Shown here piece by piece: positions 27,480-41,700 of a DNA stretch of 64,000 nt (position 1 is the first letter of the stretch; each line of letters starts with the position of its first letter). This stretch comes from Petrolisthes cinctipes. Its lineage: Eukaryota; Arthropoda; Malacostraca; Decapoda; Porcellanidae. A program made the translations under genes and the position numbers. The DNA lies in assembly GCA_033782935.1 (NCBI GenBank), contig JAWQEG010000410.1, forward strand, positions 372,001 through 436,000. The letters run 5' to 3'. Below the pieces are notes generated by a model, which saw only the letters and a program-made list of their open reading frames with translations, did no database searches and was not told the DNA's origin.

Positions 27480-30400
27480 CACCCAAAAATTCGATATTTT
27501 GGGGTCCAAGAAGTGATCTGTACATGTCTACTTAGTGCTAGAATATTTTCAAAATATAGGCCCAAAACATGCTAAAAATTGATACTTTAGGTGCCCAAAG
27601 TCGATATTAAAATTGAGGCCCAAAACACACGAAAATTCGATATTTTGAGGTCCCAGAATCGATCTGTACATGACTACTCCGTGTTAGAGTATTTTCAATA
27701 TACAGGCCCAAAACATACTGAAAATCGATCTTTTTGGTGCCCAAAAGTCGATATGTGGATGCATCTTCTGTACCCTTTTATATCTCAAATTCAGGCTCCA
27801 AACACCCGAAAATTCGATATTTTGGGGTCCCAGAAGCGATCTGTACTTGCATTCTCCGTGTTAGAGTATTTTCAAAATACAGGCCCAAAACATTCTGAAA
27901 ATCGATATTTTAGGTGCCCAAAGTTGATATATCAAATTCAGGCCCAAAACACCCGAAAATTCGATATTTTGGGGTCCCAGAAGCGAACTGTACATGCCCA
28001 CTCCGTGTTAGAGTATTTTCAAAATACAAGCTCAAAACATACTGAAAATCGATCTTTTAGGTGCCCAAAAGTCGATATGTGCATGCATCTTCTGTACCCG
28101 TTTATATCTTAAATTCAGGCTCAAAACACGCGAAAAATCGATATTTTGGGGTCCCAGAAGCGATCTGTACATGCCTACTCAGATACAGGCCCAAAACATG
28201 CTGAAAATCGATATTTTTGGTGCCCAAAGACAATATGTGTATGCATCTTCTGCACTCGTTTATATCTCAAATTCAGGCTCAAAACACTCGAAAATTCGAT
28301 ATTTTTGGGTCCCAGAAGCGATCTGTACATGAATACTCAGTGCTAGAATGTTTTCATAATATAGGCTCAAAACATGCTAAAAATCGATATTTTAAGTGTC
28401 CAAAGTTGATATGTGCATGCATCTTCTGTACCCGTTTATATCTCAAATTCAAGCTCAAAACACCCGAAAATTAGGTATTTTTGGGTCCTAGAAGCGATCT
28501 GTACATGCCTACTCCTAGTTAGAATGTTTTCAAGATACAGACCCAAAACATGCTCAAAATCGATATTTTAGGTGCTCAAAAGTCGATATGTGCATGCATT
28601 TTCTGTACCCGTTTATATCTCAAATTCAGGATCAAAACACCCGAAAATTTGATATTTTGGGGTCCCAGAAGCAATCTGTACATGCCTACTCAGTGCTAGA
28701 ATATTTTCAAAATATAGGCCCAAAAAATGCTAAAAATCGATATTTTAGGTGCCCAAAGTCGATATATCAAATTCAGGCCCAAACACCCGAAAATTCGATA
28801 TTTTGGGGTCCCAGAAGCGAACTGTACATGCCTACTCAGTGCTAGAATGTTTTCAAAATATATGCTTAAAACATGCTAAAAATCGATATTTTAAGTGTCC
28901 AAAAGTCGAAATGTGGATAATATCTTCTGTACCCGTTTATATCTCAAATTCAGGCTCCAAACACCCGAACATTCGATATTTTGGGGTCCCAGAATCTATC
29001 TGTACTTGCCTACTCCGTGTTAGAGTATTTTCAAAATACAGGTCCAAAACATGCTGAAAATCGATATTTTAGGTGACCAAAGTCAATATGTGTATGCATC
29101 TTCTGCACCCGTTTATATCCCAAATTCAACCTCAAAACACCCGAAAATTCGATATTTTTTGGGTCCCAGAAGCGAACTGTACATGCCTACTCAGTGCTAG
29201 AATGTTTTCAAAACATAGGCTCAAAACATGCTAAATATCGATATTTTAAGTGTCCAAAGTCGATATGTGCATGCATCTTCTGTACCCGTTTATATCTCAA
29301 ATTCAGGATCAAAACACCCGAAAATTCGATATTTTGGGGTCCCAGAAGTGATCTGTACATGCCATCTCAGTGCTAGAATGTTTTCAAAATATAGGCTTAA
29401 AACATGCTAAAAATCGATATTTTAGGTGCCCAAAGTCGATATCTCAAATTCAGGCCTAAAACACCTGAAAATTCGATATTTTGGGGTCCCAGATGCGAAC
29501 TGTACATGCCTACTCCGTGTTAGAGTATTTTCAAAATACAGACCCATAACATACTGAAAATCGATTTTTTAGGTGCCCAAAAGTCGATATGTGCATGCAT
29601 CTTCTGTACCCGATTATATCTTAAATTCAGGCTCCAAACACCCGAAATTTCGATATTTTGGGGTCCCAGAAGCGATCTGTACATGCCTACTCAGATACAG
29701 GCCCAAAACATGCTGAAAATCGATATTTTACGTGCCGAAAGTTAATATGTGTATGCATCTTCTGCACCCGTTTATATCTCAAATTCAGGCTTAAAACACC
29801 CGAAAATTCGATATTTCGGGGTCCCAGAAGCGATCTGTACATGCCTACTCAGTGCTAGAATGTTTTCAAAATATAGGCTTAAAACATGCTAAAAATCTAT
29901 ATTTTAAGTGTCCAAAAGTCGAAATGTGGATAATATCTTCTGTAGCCGTTTATATCTCAAATTCAGGCTCCAAACACCCGAAAATTCTATATTTTTGGGT
30001 CCAAGAAGTGATCTGTACATGCCTTCTCAGTGCTAGAATGTTTTCAAAATATAGGTCCAAAACATGCTAAAAATCAATATTTTAGGTGCCCAAAGTCGAT
30101 ATCTCAAATTCAGTCCTTAAACACCCGAAAATTCGATATTTTGGGGTCCCAGATGCGAACTGTACATGCCTACTCCGTGTTAGAGTATTTTCAAAATACA
30201 GACCCATAACATACTGAAAATCGATTTTTTAGGTGCCCAAAAGTCGATATGTGCATGCATCTTCTGTACCCGTTTATATCTCAAATTCAGGCTCCAAACA
30301 CCCGAAAATTCGATATTTTGGGGTCCCAGAAGTGATCTGTACTTGCCTACTCCGTGTTAGAGTATTTTCAAAATACAGGACCAAAACATGCTGAAAATCG

Positions 30401-33400
30401 ATATTTTAGGTGACCAAAGTCAATATGTGTATGCATCTTCTGCACCCGTTTAAATCCCAAATTCAACCTCAAAACACCCGAAAACTCGATAATTTTTTGG
30501 TTCCAGAAGCGATCTGTACATGCCTACTCAGTGCTAGAATTTTGTCAAAATATAGGCCCAAAACATGCTAAAAATCGATAATTTAGGTGCCCAAAGTCGA
30601 TATCTCAAATTCAGGCCAAAAACGCACGAAAACCCGATATTTTGGGGTCCCAGAAGTGATCTGCAAATGCCTACTCCGTATTAGAGTTTTTTCAATATAC
30701 AGGCCCAAAACATACTGAAAATCGATCTTTTAGGTGCCCAAAAGTCGATATGTGGATGCATCTTCTGTACCCGTTTATATCTCAAATTCAGGCTCCAAAC
30801 ACCCGAAAATTCGATATTTTGGGGTCCCAGAAGCGATCTGTACTTGACTACTCCGTGTTAGAGTATTTTTAAAATACAGGCCCAAAACATGCTGAAAATC
30901 GATATTTTAGGTGCCCAAAAGTCGATATGTGCATGCATCTTCTGTACCCGTTTATATCTCAAATTCAGGCTCCAAACACCCGAAAATTTGATATTTTGGG
31001 GTCCCAGAAGTGAGCTGTACTTGCCTACTCCGTGTTAGAGTATTTTCAAAATACAGGCCCAAAACATGCTGAAAATCGATATTTTAGGTGACCAAAGTCA
31101 ATATGTGTATGCAACTTCTGCACCCGTTTAAATCCCAAATTCAACCTCAAAACACCCGAAAATTCGATAATTTTTTGGTTCCAGAAGCGATCTGTACATG
31201 CCTACTCAGTGCTAGAATTTTGTCAAAATATAGGCTCAAAACATGCTAAAAATCGATATTTTAAGTGTCCAAAGTCGATATGTGCATGCATCTTCTGGAC
31301 CCGCTTATATCTCAAATTCAGGCTCAAAACACCCAAAAATTCGATATTTTGGGGTCCAAGAAGTGATCTGTACATGCCTACTTAGTGCTAGAATATTTTC
31401 AAAATATAGGCCCAAAACATGCTAAAAATTGATACTTTAGGTGCCCAAAGTCGATATTAAAATTGAGGCCCAAAACACACGAAAATTCGATATTTTGGGG
31501 TCCCAGAATCGATCTGTACATGACTACTCCGTGTTAGAGTATTTTCAATATACAGGCCCAAAACATACTGAAAATCGATCTTTTTGGTGCCCAAAAGTCG
31601 ATATGTGGATGCATCTTCTGTACCCTTTTATATCTCAAATTCAGGCTCCAAACACCCGAAAATTCGATATTTTGGGGTCCCAGAAGCGATCTGTACTTGC
31701 ATTCTCCGTGTTAGAGTATTTTCAAAATACAGGCCCAAAACATTCTGAAAATCGATATTTTAGGTGCCCAAAGTTGATATATCAAATTCAGGCCCAAAAC
31801 ACCCGAAAATTCGATATTTTGGGGTCCCAGAAGCGAACTGTAGATGCCCACTCCGTGTTTGAGTATTTTCAAAATACAAGCCCAAAACATACTGAAAATC
31901 GATCTTTTAGGTGCCCAAAAGTCGATATGTGCATGCATCTTCTGTACCCGTTTATATCTTAAATTCAGGCTCCAAACACGCGAAAATTCGATATTTTGGG
32001 GTCCCAGAAGCGATCTGTACATGCCTACTCAGATACAGGCCCAAAACATGCTGAAAATCGATATTTTTGGTGCCCAAAGACAATATGTGTATGCATCTTC
32101 TGCACTCGTTTATATCTCAAATTCAGGCTCAAAACACCCGAAAATTCGATATTTTTGGGTCCCAGAAGCGATCTGTACATGAATACTCAGTGCTAGAATG
32201 TTTTCATAATATAGGCTCAAAACATGCTAAAAATCGATATTTTAAGTGTCCAAAGTTGATATGTGCATGCATCTTCTGTACCCGTTTATATCTCAAATTC
32301 AGGCTCAAAACACCCGAAAATTCGGTATTTTTGGGTCCTAGAAGCGATCTGTACATGCCTACTCCTAGTTAGAATGTTTTCAAGATACAGACCCAAAACA
32401 TGCTCAAAATCGATATTTTAGGTGCTCAAAAGTCGATATGTGCATGCATTTTCTGTACCCGTTTATATCTCAAATTCAGGATCAAAACACCCGAAAATTT
32501 GATATTTTGGGGTCCCAGAAGCAATCTGTACATGCCTACTCAGTGCTAGAATATTTTCAAAATATAGGCCCAAAAAATGCTAAAAATCGATATTTTAGGT
32601 GCCCAAAGTCGATATATCAAATTCAGGCCCAAACACCCGAAAATTCGATATTTTGGGGTCCCAGAAGCGAACTGTACATGCCTACTCAGTGCTAGAATGT
32701 TTTCAAAATATATGCTTAAAACATGCTAAAAATCGATATTTTAAGTGTCCAAAAGTCGAAATGTGGATAATATCTTCTGTACCCGTTTATATCTCAAATT
32801 CAGGCTCCAAACACCCGAACATTCGATATTTTGGGGTCCCAGAATCTATCTGTACTTGCCTACTCCGTGTTAGAGTATTTTCAAAATACAGGCCCAAAAC
32901 ATGCTGAAAATCGATATTTTAGGTGACCAAAGTCAATATGTGTATGCATCTTCTGCACCCGTTTATATCCCAAATTCAACCTCAAAACACCCGAAAATTC
33001 GATATTTTTTGGGTCCCAGAGGCGAACTGTACATGCCTACTCAGTGCTAGAATGTTTTCAAAACATAGGCTCAAAACATGCTAAATATCGATATTTTAAG
33101 TGTCCAAAGTCGATATGTGCATGCATCTTCTGTACCCGTTTATATCTCAAATTCAGGATCAAAACACCCGAAAATTCGATATTTTGGGGTCCCAGAAGTG
33201 ATCTGTACATGCCATCTCAGTGCTAGAATGTTTTCAAAATATAGGCTTAAAACATGCTAAAAAATCGATATTTTAGGTGCCCAAAGTCGATATCTCAAAT
33301 TCAGGCCTAAAACACCTGAAAATTAGATATTTTGGGGTCCCAGATGCGAACTGTACATGCCTACTCCGTGTTAGAGTATTTTCAAAATACAGACCCATAA

Positions 33401-35180
33401 CATACTGAAAATCGATTTTTTAGGTGCCCAAAAGTCGATATGTGCATGCATCTTCTGTACCCGATTATATCTTAAATTCAGGCTCCAAACACCCGAAATT
33501 TCGATATTTTGGGGTCCCAGAAGCGATCTGTACATGCCTACTCAGATACAGGCCCAAAACATGCTGAAAATCGATATTTTACGTGCCGAAAGTTAATATG
33601 TGTATGCATCTTCTGCACCCGTTTATATCTCAAATTCAGGCTTAAAACACCCGGAAATTCGATATTTCGGGGTCCCAGAAGCGATCTGTACATGCCTACT
33701 CAGTGCTAGAATGTTTTCAAAATATAGGCTTAAAACATGCTAAAAATCTATATTTTAAGTGTCCAAAAGTCGAAATGTGGATAATATCTTCTGTAGCCGT
33801 TTATATCTCAAATTCAGGCTCCAAACACCCGAAAATTCTATATTTTTGGGTCCAAGAAGTGATCTGTACATGACTTCTCAGTGCTAGAATGTTTTCAAAA
33901 TATAGGTCCAAAACATGCTAAAAATCAATATTTTAGGTGCCCAAAGTCGATATCTCAAATTCAGTCCTTAAACACCCGAAAATTCGATATTTTGGGGTCC
34001 CAGATGCGAACTGTACATGCCTACTCCGTGTTAGAGTATTTTCAAAATACAGACCCATAACATACTGAAAATCGATTTTTTAGGTGCCCAAAAGTCGATA
34101 TGTGCATGCATCTTCTGTACCCGTTTATATCTCAAATTCAGGCTCCAAACACCCGAAAATTCGATATTTTGGGGTCCCAGAAGTGATCTGTACTTGCCTA
34201 CTCCGTGTTAGAGTATTTTCAAAATACAGGACCAAAACATGCTGAAAATCGATATTTTAGGTGACCAAAGTCAATATGTGTATGCATCTTCTGCACCCGT
34301 TTAAATCCCAAATTCAACCTCAAAACACCCGAAAACTCGATAATTTTTTGGTTCCAGAAGCGATCTGTACATGCCTACTCAGTGCTAGAATTTTGTCAAA
34401 ATATAGGCCCAAAACATGCTAAAAATCGATAATTTAGGTGCCCAAAGTCGATATCTCAAATTCAGGCCAAAAACGCACGAAAACCCGATATTTTGGGGTC
34501 CCAGAAGTGATCTGCAAATGCCTACTCCGTTTTAGAGTTTTTTCAATATACAGGCCCAAAACATACTGAAAATCGATCTTTTAGGTGCCCAAAAGTCGAT
34601 ATGTGGATGCATCTTCTGTACCCGTTTATATCTCAAATTCAGGCTCCAAACACCCGAAAATTCGATATTTTGGGGTCCCAGAAGCGATCTGTACTTGACT
34701 ACTCCGTGTTAGAGTATTTTTAAAATACAGGCCCAAAACATGCTGAAAATCGATATTTTAGGTGCCCAAAAGTCGATATGTGCATGCATCTTCTGTACCC
34801 GTTTATATCTCAAATTCAGGCTCCAAACACCCGAAAATTTGATATTTTGGGGTCCCAGAAGTGAGCTGTACTTGCCTACTCCGTGTTAGAGTATTTTCAA
34901 AATACAGGCCCAAAACATGCTGAAAATCGATATTTTAGGTGACCAAAGTCAATATGTGTATGCAACTTCTGCACCCGTTTAAATCCCAAATTCAACCTCA
35001 AAACACCCGAAAATTCGATAATTTTTTGGTTCCAGAAGCGATCTGTACATGCCTACTCAGTGCTAGAATTTTGTCAAAATATAGGCTCAAAACATGCTAA
35101 AAATCGATATTTTAAGTGTCCAAAGTCGATATGTGCATGCATCTTCTGGACCCGCTTATATCTCAAATTCAGGCTCAAAA
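27480..35180. repeat. Tandem duplication of a ~3,850-bp satellite block
   Basis: Two adjacent copies, ~27,480-31,330 and ~31,330-35,180. Marker segments pair at a constant offset: 27,591/31,441, 28,588/32,438, 29,194/33,044 and 29,658/33,509. Even rare variants are shared, for example the GTCGAAATGTGGATAATATC form at ~28,909 and ~32,755, so this copying is recent compared with monomer divergence. The offset shifts from 3,850 to 3,851 where one copy has an extra A (run of six A at ~33,259). Confidence 0.85.
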
Positions 35181-35749
35181 CACCCGAAAATTCGATATTT
35201 TGGGGTCCCAGAAGTGATCTGTACATGCCTACTTAGTTCTATAATATTTTCAAAATATAGGCCCAAAACATGCTAACAATCGATAATTTAGGTGCCCAAA
35301 GTCGATATCTCAAATTCAGGCCCAAAACGCACTAAAACCCGATGTTTTTGGGTCCCAGAAGTGATCTGTACATGCCTACTCCGTATTAGAGTTTTTTCAA
35401 TATACAGGCCCAAAACATACTGAAAATCGATCTTTTAGGTGCCCAAAAGTCGATATGTGGATGCATCTTCTGTACCCGTTTATATCTCAAATTCAGGCTC
35501 CAAACACCCGAAAATTCGATATTTTGGGGTCCCAGAAGCGATCTGTACTTGACTACTCCGTGTTAGAGTATTTTCAAAATACAGGCCCAAAACATGCTGA
35601 AAATCGATCTTTTAGGTGACCAAAGTAGAGATGTGCATGCATCTTCTGTACCCGTTTATATCTCAAATTCAGGCTCAAAACACCCGAAAATCCGATATTT
35701 TGGGGTCCCAGATGTGAGCTGTACATGCCTACTTAGTGCTAGAATATTG

Positions 35750-38700
35750 TCAAAATATAGGCCCAAAATATGCGAAAAATCGATATTTTAAGTGTCCAAA
35801 GTCGATTTTAAAATTGAGGCCCAAAACACACGAAAATTCGATATTTTGGGGTCCCAGAATCGATCTGTACATGCTTACTCCGTGTTAGAGTATTTTCAAT
35901 ATACAGGCCCAAAACATACTGAAAAGCGATCTTTTAGGTGCCCAAAAGTCGATATGTGGATGCATCCTCTGTACCCGTTTATATCTTAAATTCAGGCTCC
36001 AAACACCCGAAAATTCGATACTTTGGGGTCCCAGAAGCGATCTGTACTTGCATACTCCGTGTTAGAGTATTTTCAAAATACAGGCCCAAAACATTCTGAA
36101 AATCGATATTTTAGGTGCCCAAAGTCGATATATCAAATTCAGGCCCAAAACACCCGAAAATTCGATATTTTGGGGTCCCAGAAGCGAACTGTACATGCCC
36201 ACTCCGTGTTAGAGTATTTTCAAAATACAAGCCCAAAACATACTGGAAATCGATCTTTTAGGTGCCCAAAAGTCGATATGTGCATGCATCTTCTGTACCC
36301 GTTTATATCTCAAATTCAGGCTCCAAACACCCGAAAATTCGATATTTTGGGGTCCCAAAAGCGAACTGTACATGCCCACTCCGTGTTAGAGTATTTTCAA
36401 AATACAAGCCCAAAACATACTGGAAATCGATTTTTTTGGTGCCCAAAGTCAATATGTGTATGCATCTTCTGCACTCGTTTATATCTCAAATTCAGGCTCA
36501 AAACAAGCGAAAATTCGATATTTTTGGGTCCCAAAAGCGATATGTACATGAATACTCAGTGCTAGAATATTTTCATAATATAGGCTCAAAACATGCTAAA
36601 AATCGATATTTTAAGTGTCCAAAGTCGATATGTACATGCATCTTCTGTACCCGTTTATATCTCAAATTCAGGCTCAAAACACCCGAAAATTCGGTATTTT
36701 TGGGTCCTATAAACGATCTGTACATGCCTACTCCTAGTTAGAATGTTTTCAAGATACAGACCCTAAACATGCTCAAAATCGATATTTTAGGTGCTCAAAA
36801 GTCGATATGTGCATGCATTTTCTGTACCCGTTTATATCTCAAATTCAGGCTCAAAACACCCAAAAATTTGATATTTTGGGGTCCCAGAAGCAATCTGTAC
36901 ATGCCTACTCAGTGCTAGAATATTTTCAAAATATAGGCCCAAAAAATGCTAAAAATCGATATTTTAGGTGCCCAAAGTCGATATCTCAAATTCAGGCCCA
37001 AAGCACCCGAAAATTCGATATTTTGGGGTCCCAGAAGCGATCCGTACATGCCTACTCCGTATTAGAGTATTTTCAATATACAGGCCCAAAACATACTGAA
37101 AATCGATCTTTTAGGTGCCCAAAAGTCGAAATGTGGATAATATCTTCTGTACCCGTTTATATCTCAAATTCAGGCTCCAAACACCCGAACATTCGATATT
37201 TTTGGGTCCCAGAAGCGATCTGTACTTGTCTACTCCGTGTTAGAGTATTTTCAAAATACAGGCCCAAAACATGCTAAAAATCGATATTTTAGGTGCCCAA
37301 AGGTAATATGTGTATGCATCTTCTGCACTCGTTTATATCTCAAATTCAACCTCAAAACACCCGAAAATTCGATATTTTTGGGTCCCAGAAGCGATCTGCA
37401 CATGCCTACTCAGTGCTAGAATGTTTTTCAAAATATAGGCTCAAAACATGCTAAAAATCGATATTTTAAGTGTCCAAAGTCGATATGTGCATGCATCTTC
37501 TGTACACGTTTATATCTCAAATTCAGGCTCAAAACACCCGAAAATTCGGTATTTTTGGGTCTTAGAAGCGATCTGTACATTCCTACTCCTAATTAGAATG
37601 TTTTCAAGATACAGACCCAAAACATGCTCAAAATCGATATTTTAAGTGCCCAAAAGTCGATATGTGCATGCATCATCAGTACCTGTTTATATCTCAAATT
37701 CAGGCTCAAAACACCCGAAAATTCTATATTTTTGGGTCCCAGAAGCGATCTGTACATGAATACTCAGTGCTAGAATGTTTTCAAAATATTGGCTCAAAAC
37801 ATGCTAAAAATCGATATTTTAAGTGTCCAAAGTCGATAGATATGTGCATGCATCTTATGTACCCGTTTATATCTCAAATTCAGGCTTAAAACACCCGAAA
37901 ATTCGGTATTTTTGGGTCCTAGAAGCGATCTGTACATGCCTACTCCTAGTTAGAATGTTATCAAGATACAGACCCAAAACATGCTCAAAATCGATATTTT
38001 AGGTACCCAAAAGTCGATATGTGCATGCATCTTCTGTACTCGTTTATATCTCAAATTCAGGATCAAAACACCCGAAAATTTGATATTCTGGGGTCCCAGA
38101 AGCGATCTGTACATGCCTACTTAGGGCTAGAATATTTTCGAAATATAGGCCCAAAACATGCTAAAAATCGATATTTTAGGTGCCCAAAGTCGATATCTCA
38201 AATTCAGGCCGAAAACACCCGAAAATTCGATATTTTGGGGTCCCAGAAGCGAACTGTACATGCCTACTCCGTGTTAGAGTATTTTCAAATTACAGGCCCA
38301 AAACAGTGTGAAAATCGATCTTTTAGGTGCCGAAAAGTCGATATGTGCATGCATCTTCTGTACCCGTTTATATCTCAAATTCAGGCTCAAAACACCCGAA
38401 AATTCGGTATTTTAGGGTCCCAGAAGCGATCTGTACATACCTACTCCGTGTTAGAGTATTTTTAAATTACAGGCCCAAAACATGCTGAAAATCGATATGT
38501 GAGGTTGACAAAGTCAATGTGTGTATGCATCTTCTGCACCCGTTTATATCTCAAATTCCGGCTCAAAACACCCAAAAATTCGATATTTTGGGGTCCAAGA
38601 AGTGATCTGTACATGCCTACTTAGTGCTAGAATATTTTCAAAATATAGGCCCAAAATATGCTACAAATCGATATTTTAGGTGCCCAAAGTCGATTTTAAA

Positions 38701-41700
38701 ATTGAGGCCCAAAACACACGAAAATTCGATATTTTGGTGTCCCAGAATCGATCTGTACATGCTTACTCCGTGTTAGAGTATTTTCAATATACAGGCCCAA
38801 AACATACTGAAAAGCGATCTTTTTGGTGCCCAAAAGTCGATATGTGGATGCATCCTCTGTACCCGTTTATATCTTAAATTCAGGCTCCAAACACCCGAAA
38901 ATTCGATATTTTGGGGTCCCAGAAGCGATCTGTACTTGCATACTCCGTGTTAGAGTATTTTCAAAATACAGGCCCAAAACATTCTGAAAATCGATATTTT
39001 AGGTGCCCAAAGTCGATATATCAAATTCAGGCCCAAAACACCCGAAAATTCGATATTTTGGGGTCCCAGAAGCGAACTGTACATGCCCACTCCGTGTTAG
39101 AGTATTTTCAAAATACAAGCCCAAAACATACTGGAAATCGATCTTTTAGGTGCCCAAAAGTCGATATGTGCATGCATCTTCTGTACCCGTTTATATCTCA
39201 AATTCAGGCTCCAAACACCCGAAAATTCGATATTTTGGGGTCCCAGAAGCGAACTGTACATGCCCACTCCGTGTTAGAGTATTTTCAAAATACAAGCCCA
39301 AAACATACTGGAAATCGATTTTTTTGGTGCCCAAAGTCAATATGTGTATGCATCTTCTGCACTCGTTTATATCTCAAATTCAGGCTCAAAACAAGCGAAA
39401 ATTCGATATTTTTGGGTCCCAAAAGCGATCTGTACATGAATACTCAGTGCTAGAATATTTTCATAATATAGGCTCAAAACATGCTAAAAATCGATATTTT
39501 AAGTGTCCAAAGTCGATATGTACATGCATCTTCTGTACCCGTTTATATCTCAAATTCAGGCTCAAAACACCCGAAAATTCGGTATTTTTGGGTCCTATAA
39601 ACGATCTGTACATGCCTACTCCTAGTTAGAATGTTTTCAAGATACAGACCCTAAACATGCTCAAAATCGATATTTTAGGTGCTCAAAAGTCGATATGTGC
39701 ATGCATTTTCTGTACCCGTTTATATCTCAAATTCAGGCTCAAAACACCCAAAAATTTGATATTTTGGGGTCCCAGAAGCAATCTGTACATGCCTACTCAG
39801 TGCTAGAATATTTTCAAAATATAGGCCCAAAAAATGCTAAAAATCGATATTTTAGGTGCCCAAAGTCGATATCTCAAATTCAGTCCCAAAACACCCGAAA
39901 ATTCGATATTTTGGGGTCCCAGAAGCGATCCGTACATGCCTACTCCGTATTAGAGTATTTTCAATATACAGGCCCAAAACATACTGAAAATCGATCGTTT
40001 AGGTGCCCAAAAGTCGAAATGTGGATAATATCTTCTGTACCCGTTTATATCTCAAATTCAGGCTCCAAACACCCGAACATTCGATATTTTTGGGTCCCAG
40101 AAGCGATCTGTACTTGTCTACTCCGTGTTAGAGTATTTTCAAAATACAGGCCCAAAACATGCTAAAAATCGATATTTTAGGTGCCCAAAGGTAATATGTG
40201 TATGCATCTTCTGCACTCGTTTATATCTCAAATTCAACCTCAAAACACCCGAAAATTCGATATTTTTGGGTCCCAGAAGCGATCTGCACATGCCTACTCA
40301 GTGCTAGAATATTTTCAAAATATAGGCTCAAAACATGCTAAAAATCGATATTTTAAGTGTCCAAAGTCGATATGTGCATGCATCTTCTGTACACGTTTAT
40401 ATCTCAAATTCAGGCTCAAAACACCCGAAAATTCGGTATTTTTGGGTCTTAGAAGCGATCTGTACATTCCTACTCCTAATTAGAATGTTTTCAAGATACA
40501 GACCCAAAACATGCTCAAAATCGATATTTTAAGTGCCCAAAAGTCGATATGTGCATGCATCATCAGTACCTGTTTATATCTCAAATTCAGGCTCAAAACA
40601 CCCGAAAATTCTATATTTTTGGGTCCCAGAAGCGATCTGTACATGAATACTCAGTGCTAGAATGTTTTCAAAATATTGGCTCAAAACATGCTAAAAATCG
40701 ATATTTTAAGTGTCCAAAGTCGATAGATATGTGCATGCATCTTATGTACCCGTTTATACCTCAAATTCAGGCTTAAAACACCCGAAAATTCGGTATTTTT
40801 TGGTCCTAGAAGCGATCTGTACATGCCTACTCCTAGTTAGAATGTTATCAAGATACAGACCCAAAACATGCTCAAAATCGATATTTTAGGTACCCAAAAG
40901 TCGATATGTGCATGCATCTTCTGTACTCGTTTATATCTCAAATTCAGGATCAAAACACCCGAAAATTTGATATTCTGGGGTCCCAGAAGCGATCTGTACA
41001 TGCCTACTTAGGGCTAGAATATTTTCGAAATATAGGCCCAAAACATGCTAAAAATCGATATTTTAGGTGCCCAAAGTCGATATCTCAAATTCAGGCCGAA
41101 AACACCCGAAAATTCGATATTTTGGGGTCTTAGAAGCGATCTGTACATGCCTACTCCTAGTTAGAATGTTTTCAAGATACAGGCCCAAAACATACTGAAA
41201 ATCTATCTTTTAGGTGCCCAAAAGTCGATATGTGCATGCATCTTCTGTACCCGTTTATATCTCAAATTCAGGATCAAAACACCCGAAAACTTGATATTTT
41301 GGGGTCCCAGAAGCAATCTGTACATGCCTACTCAGTGCTAGAATATTTTCAAAATATAGGCCCAAAAAATGCTAAAAATCGATATTTTAGGTGCCCAAAG
41401 TCGATATCTCAAATTCAGGCCCAAAGCACCCGAAATTTCGATATTTTGGGGTCCCAGAAGCGATCCGTACATGCCTACTCCGTATTAGAGTATTTTCAAT
41501 ATACAGGCCCAAAACATACTGAAAATCGATCTTTTAGGTGCCCAAAAGTCGAAATGTGGATAATATCTTCTGTACCCGTTTATATCTCAAATTCAGGCTC
41601 CAAACACCCGAACATTCGATATTTTTGGGTCCCAGAAGCGATCTGTACTTGTCTACTCCGTGTTAGAGTATTTTCAAAATACAGGCCCAAAACATGCTAA

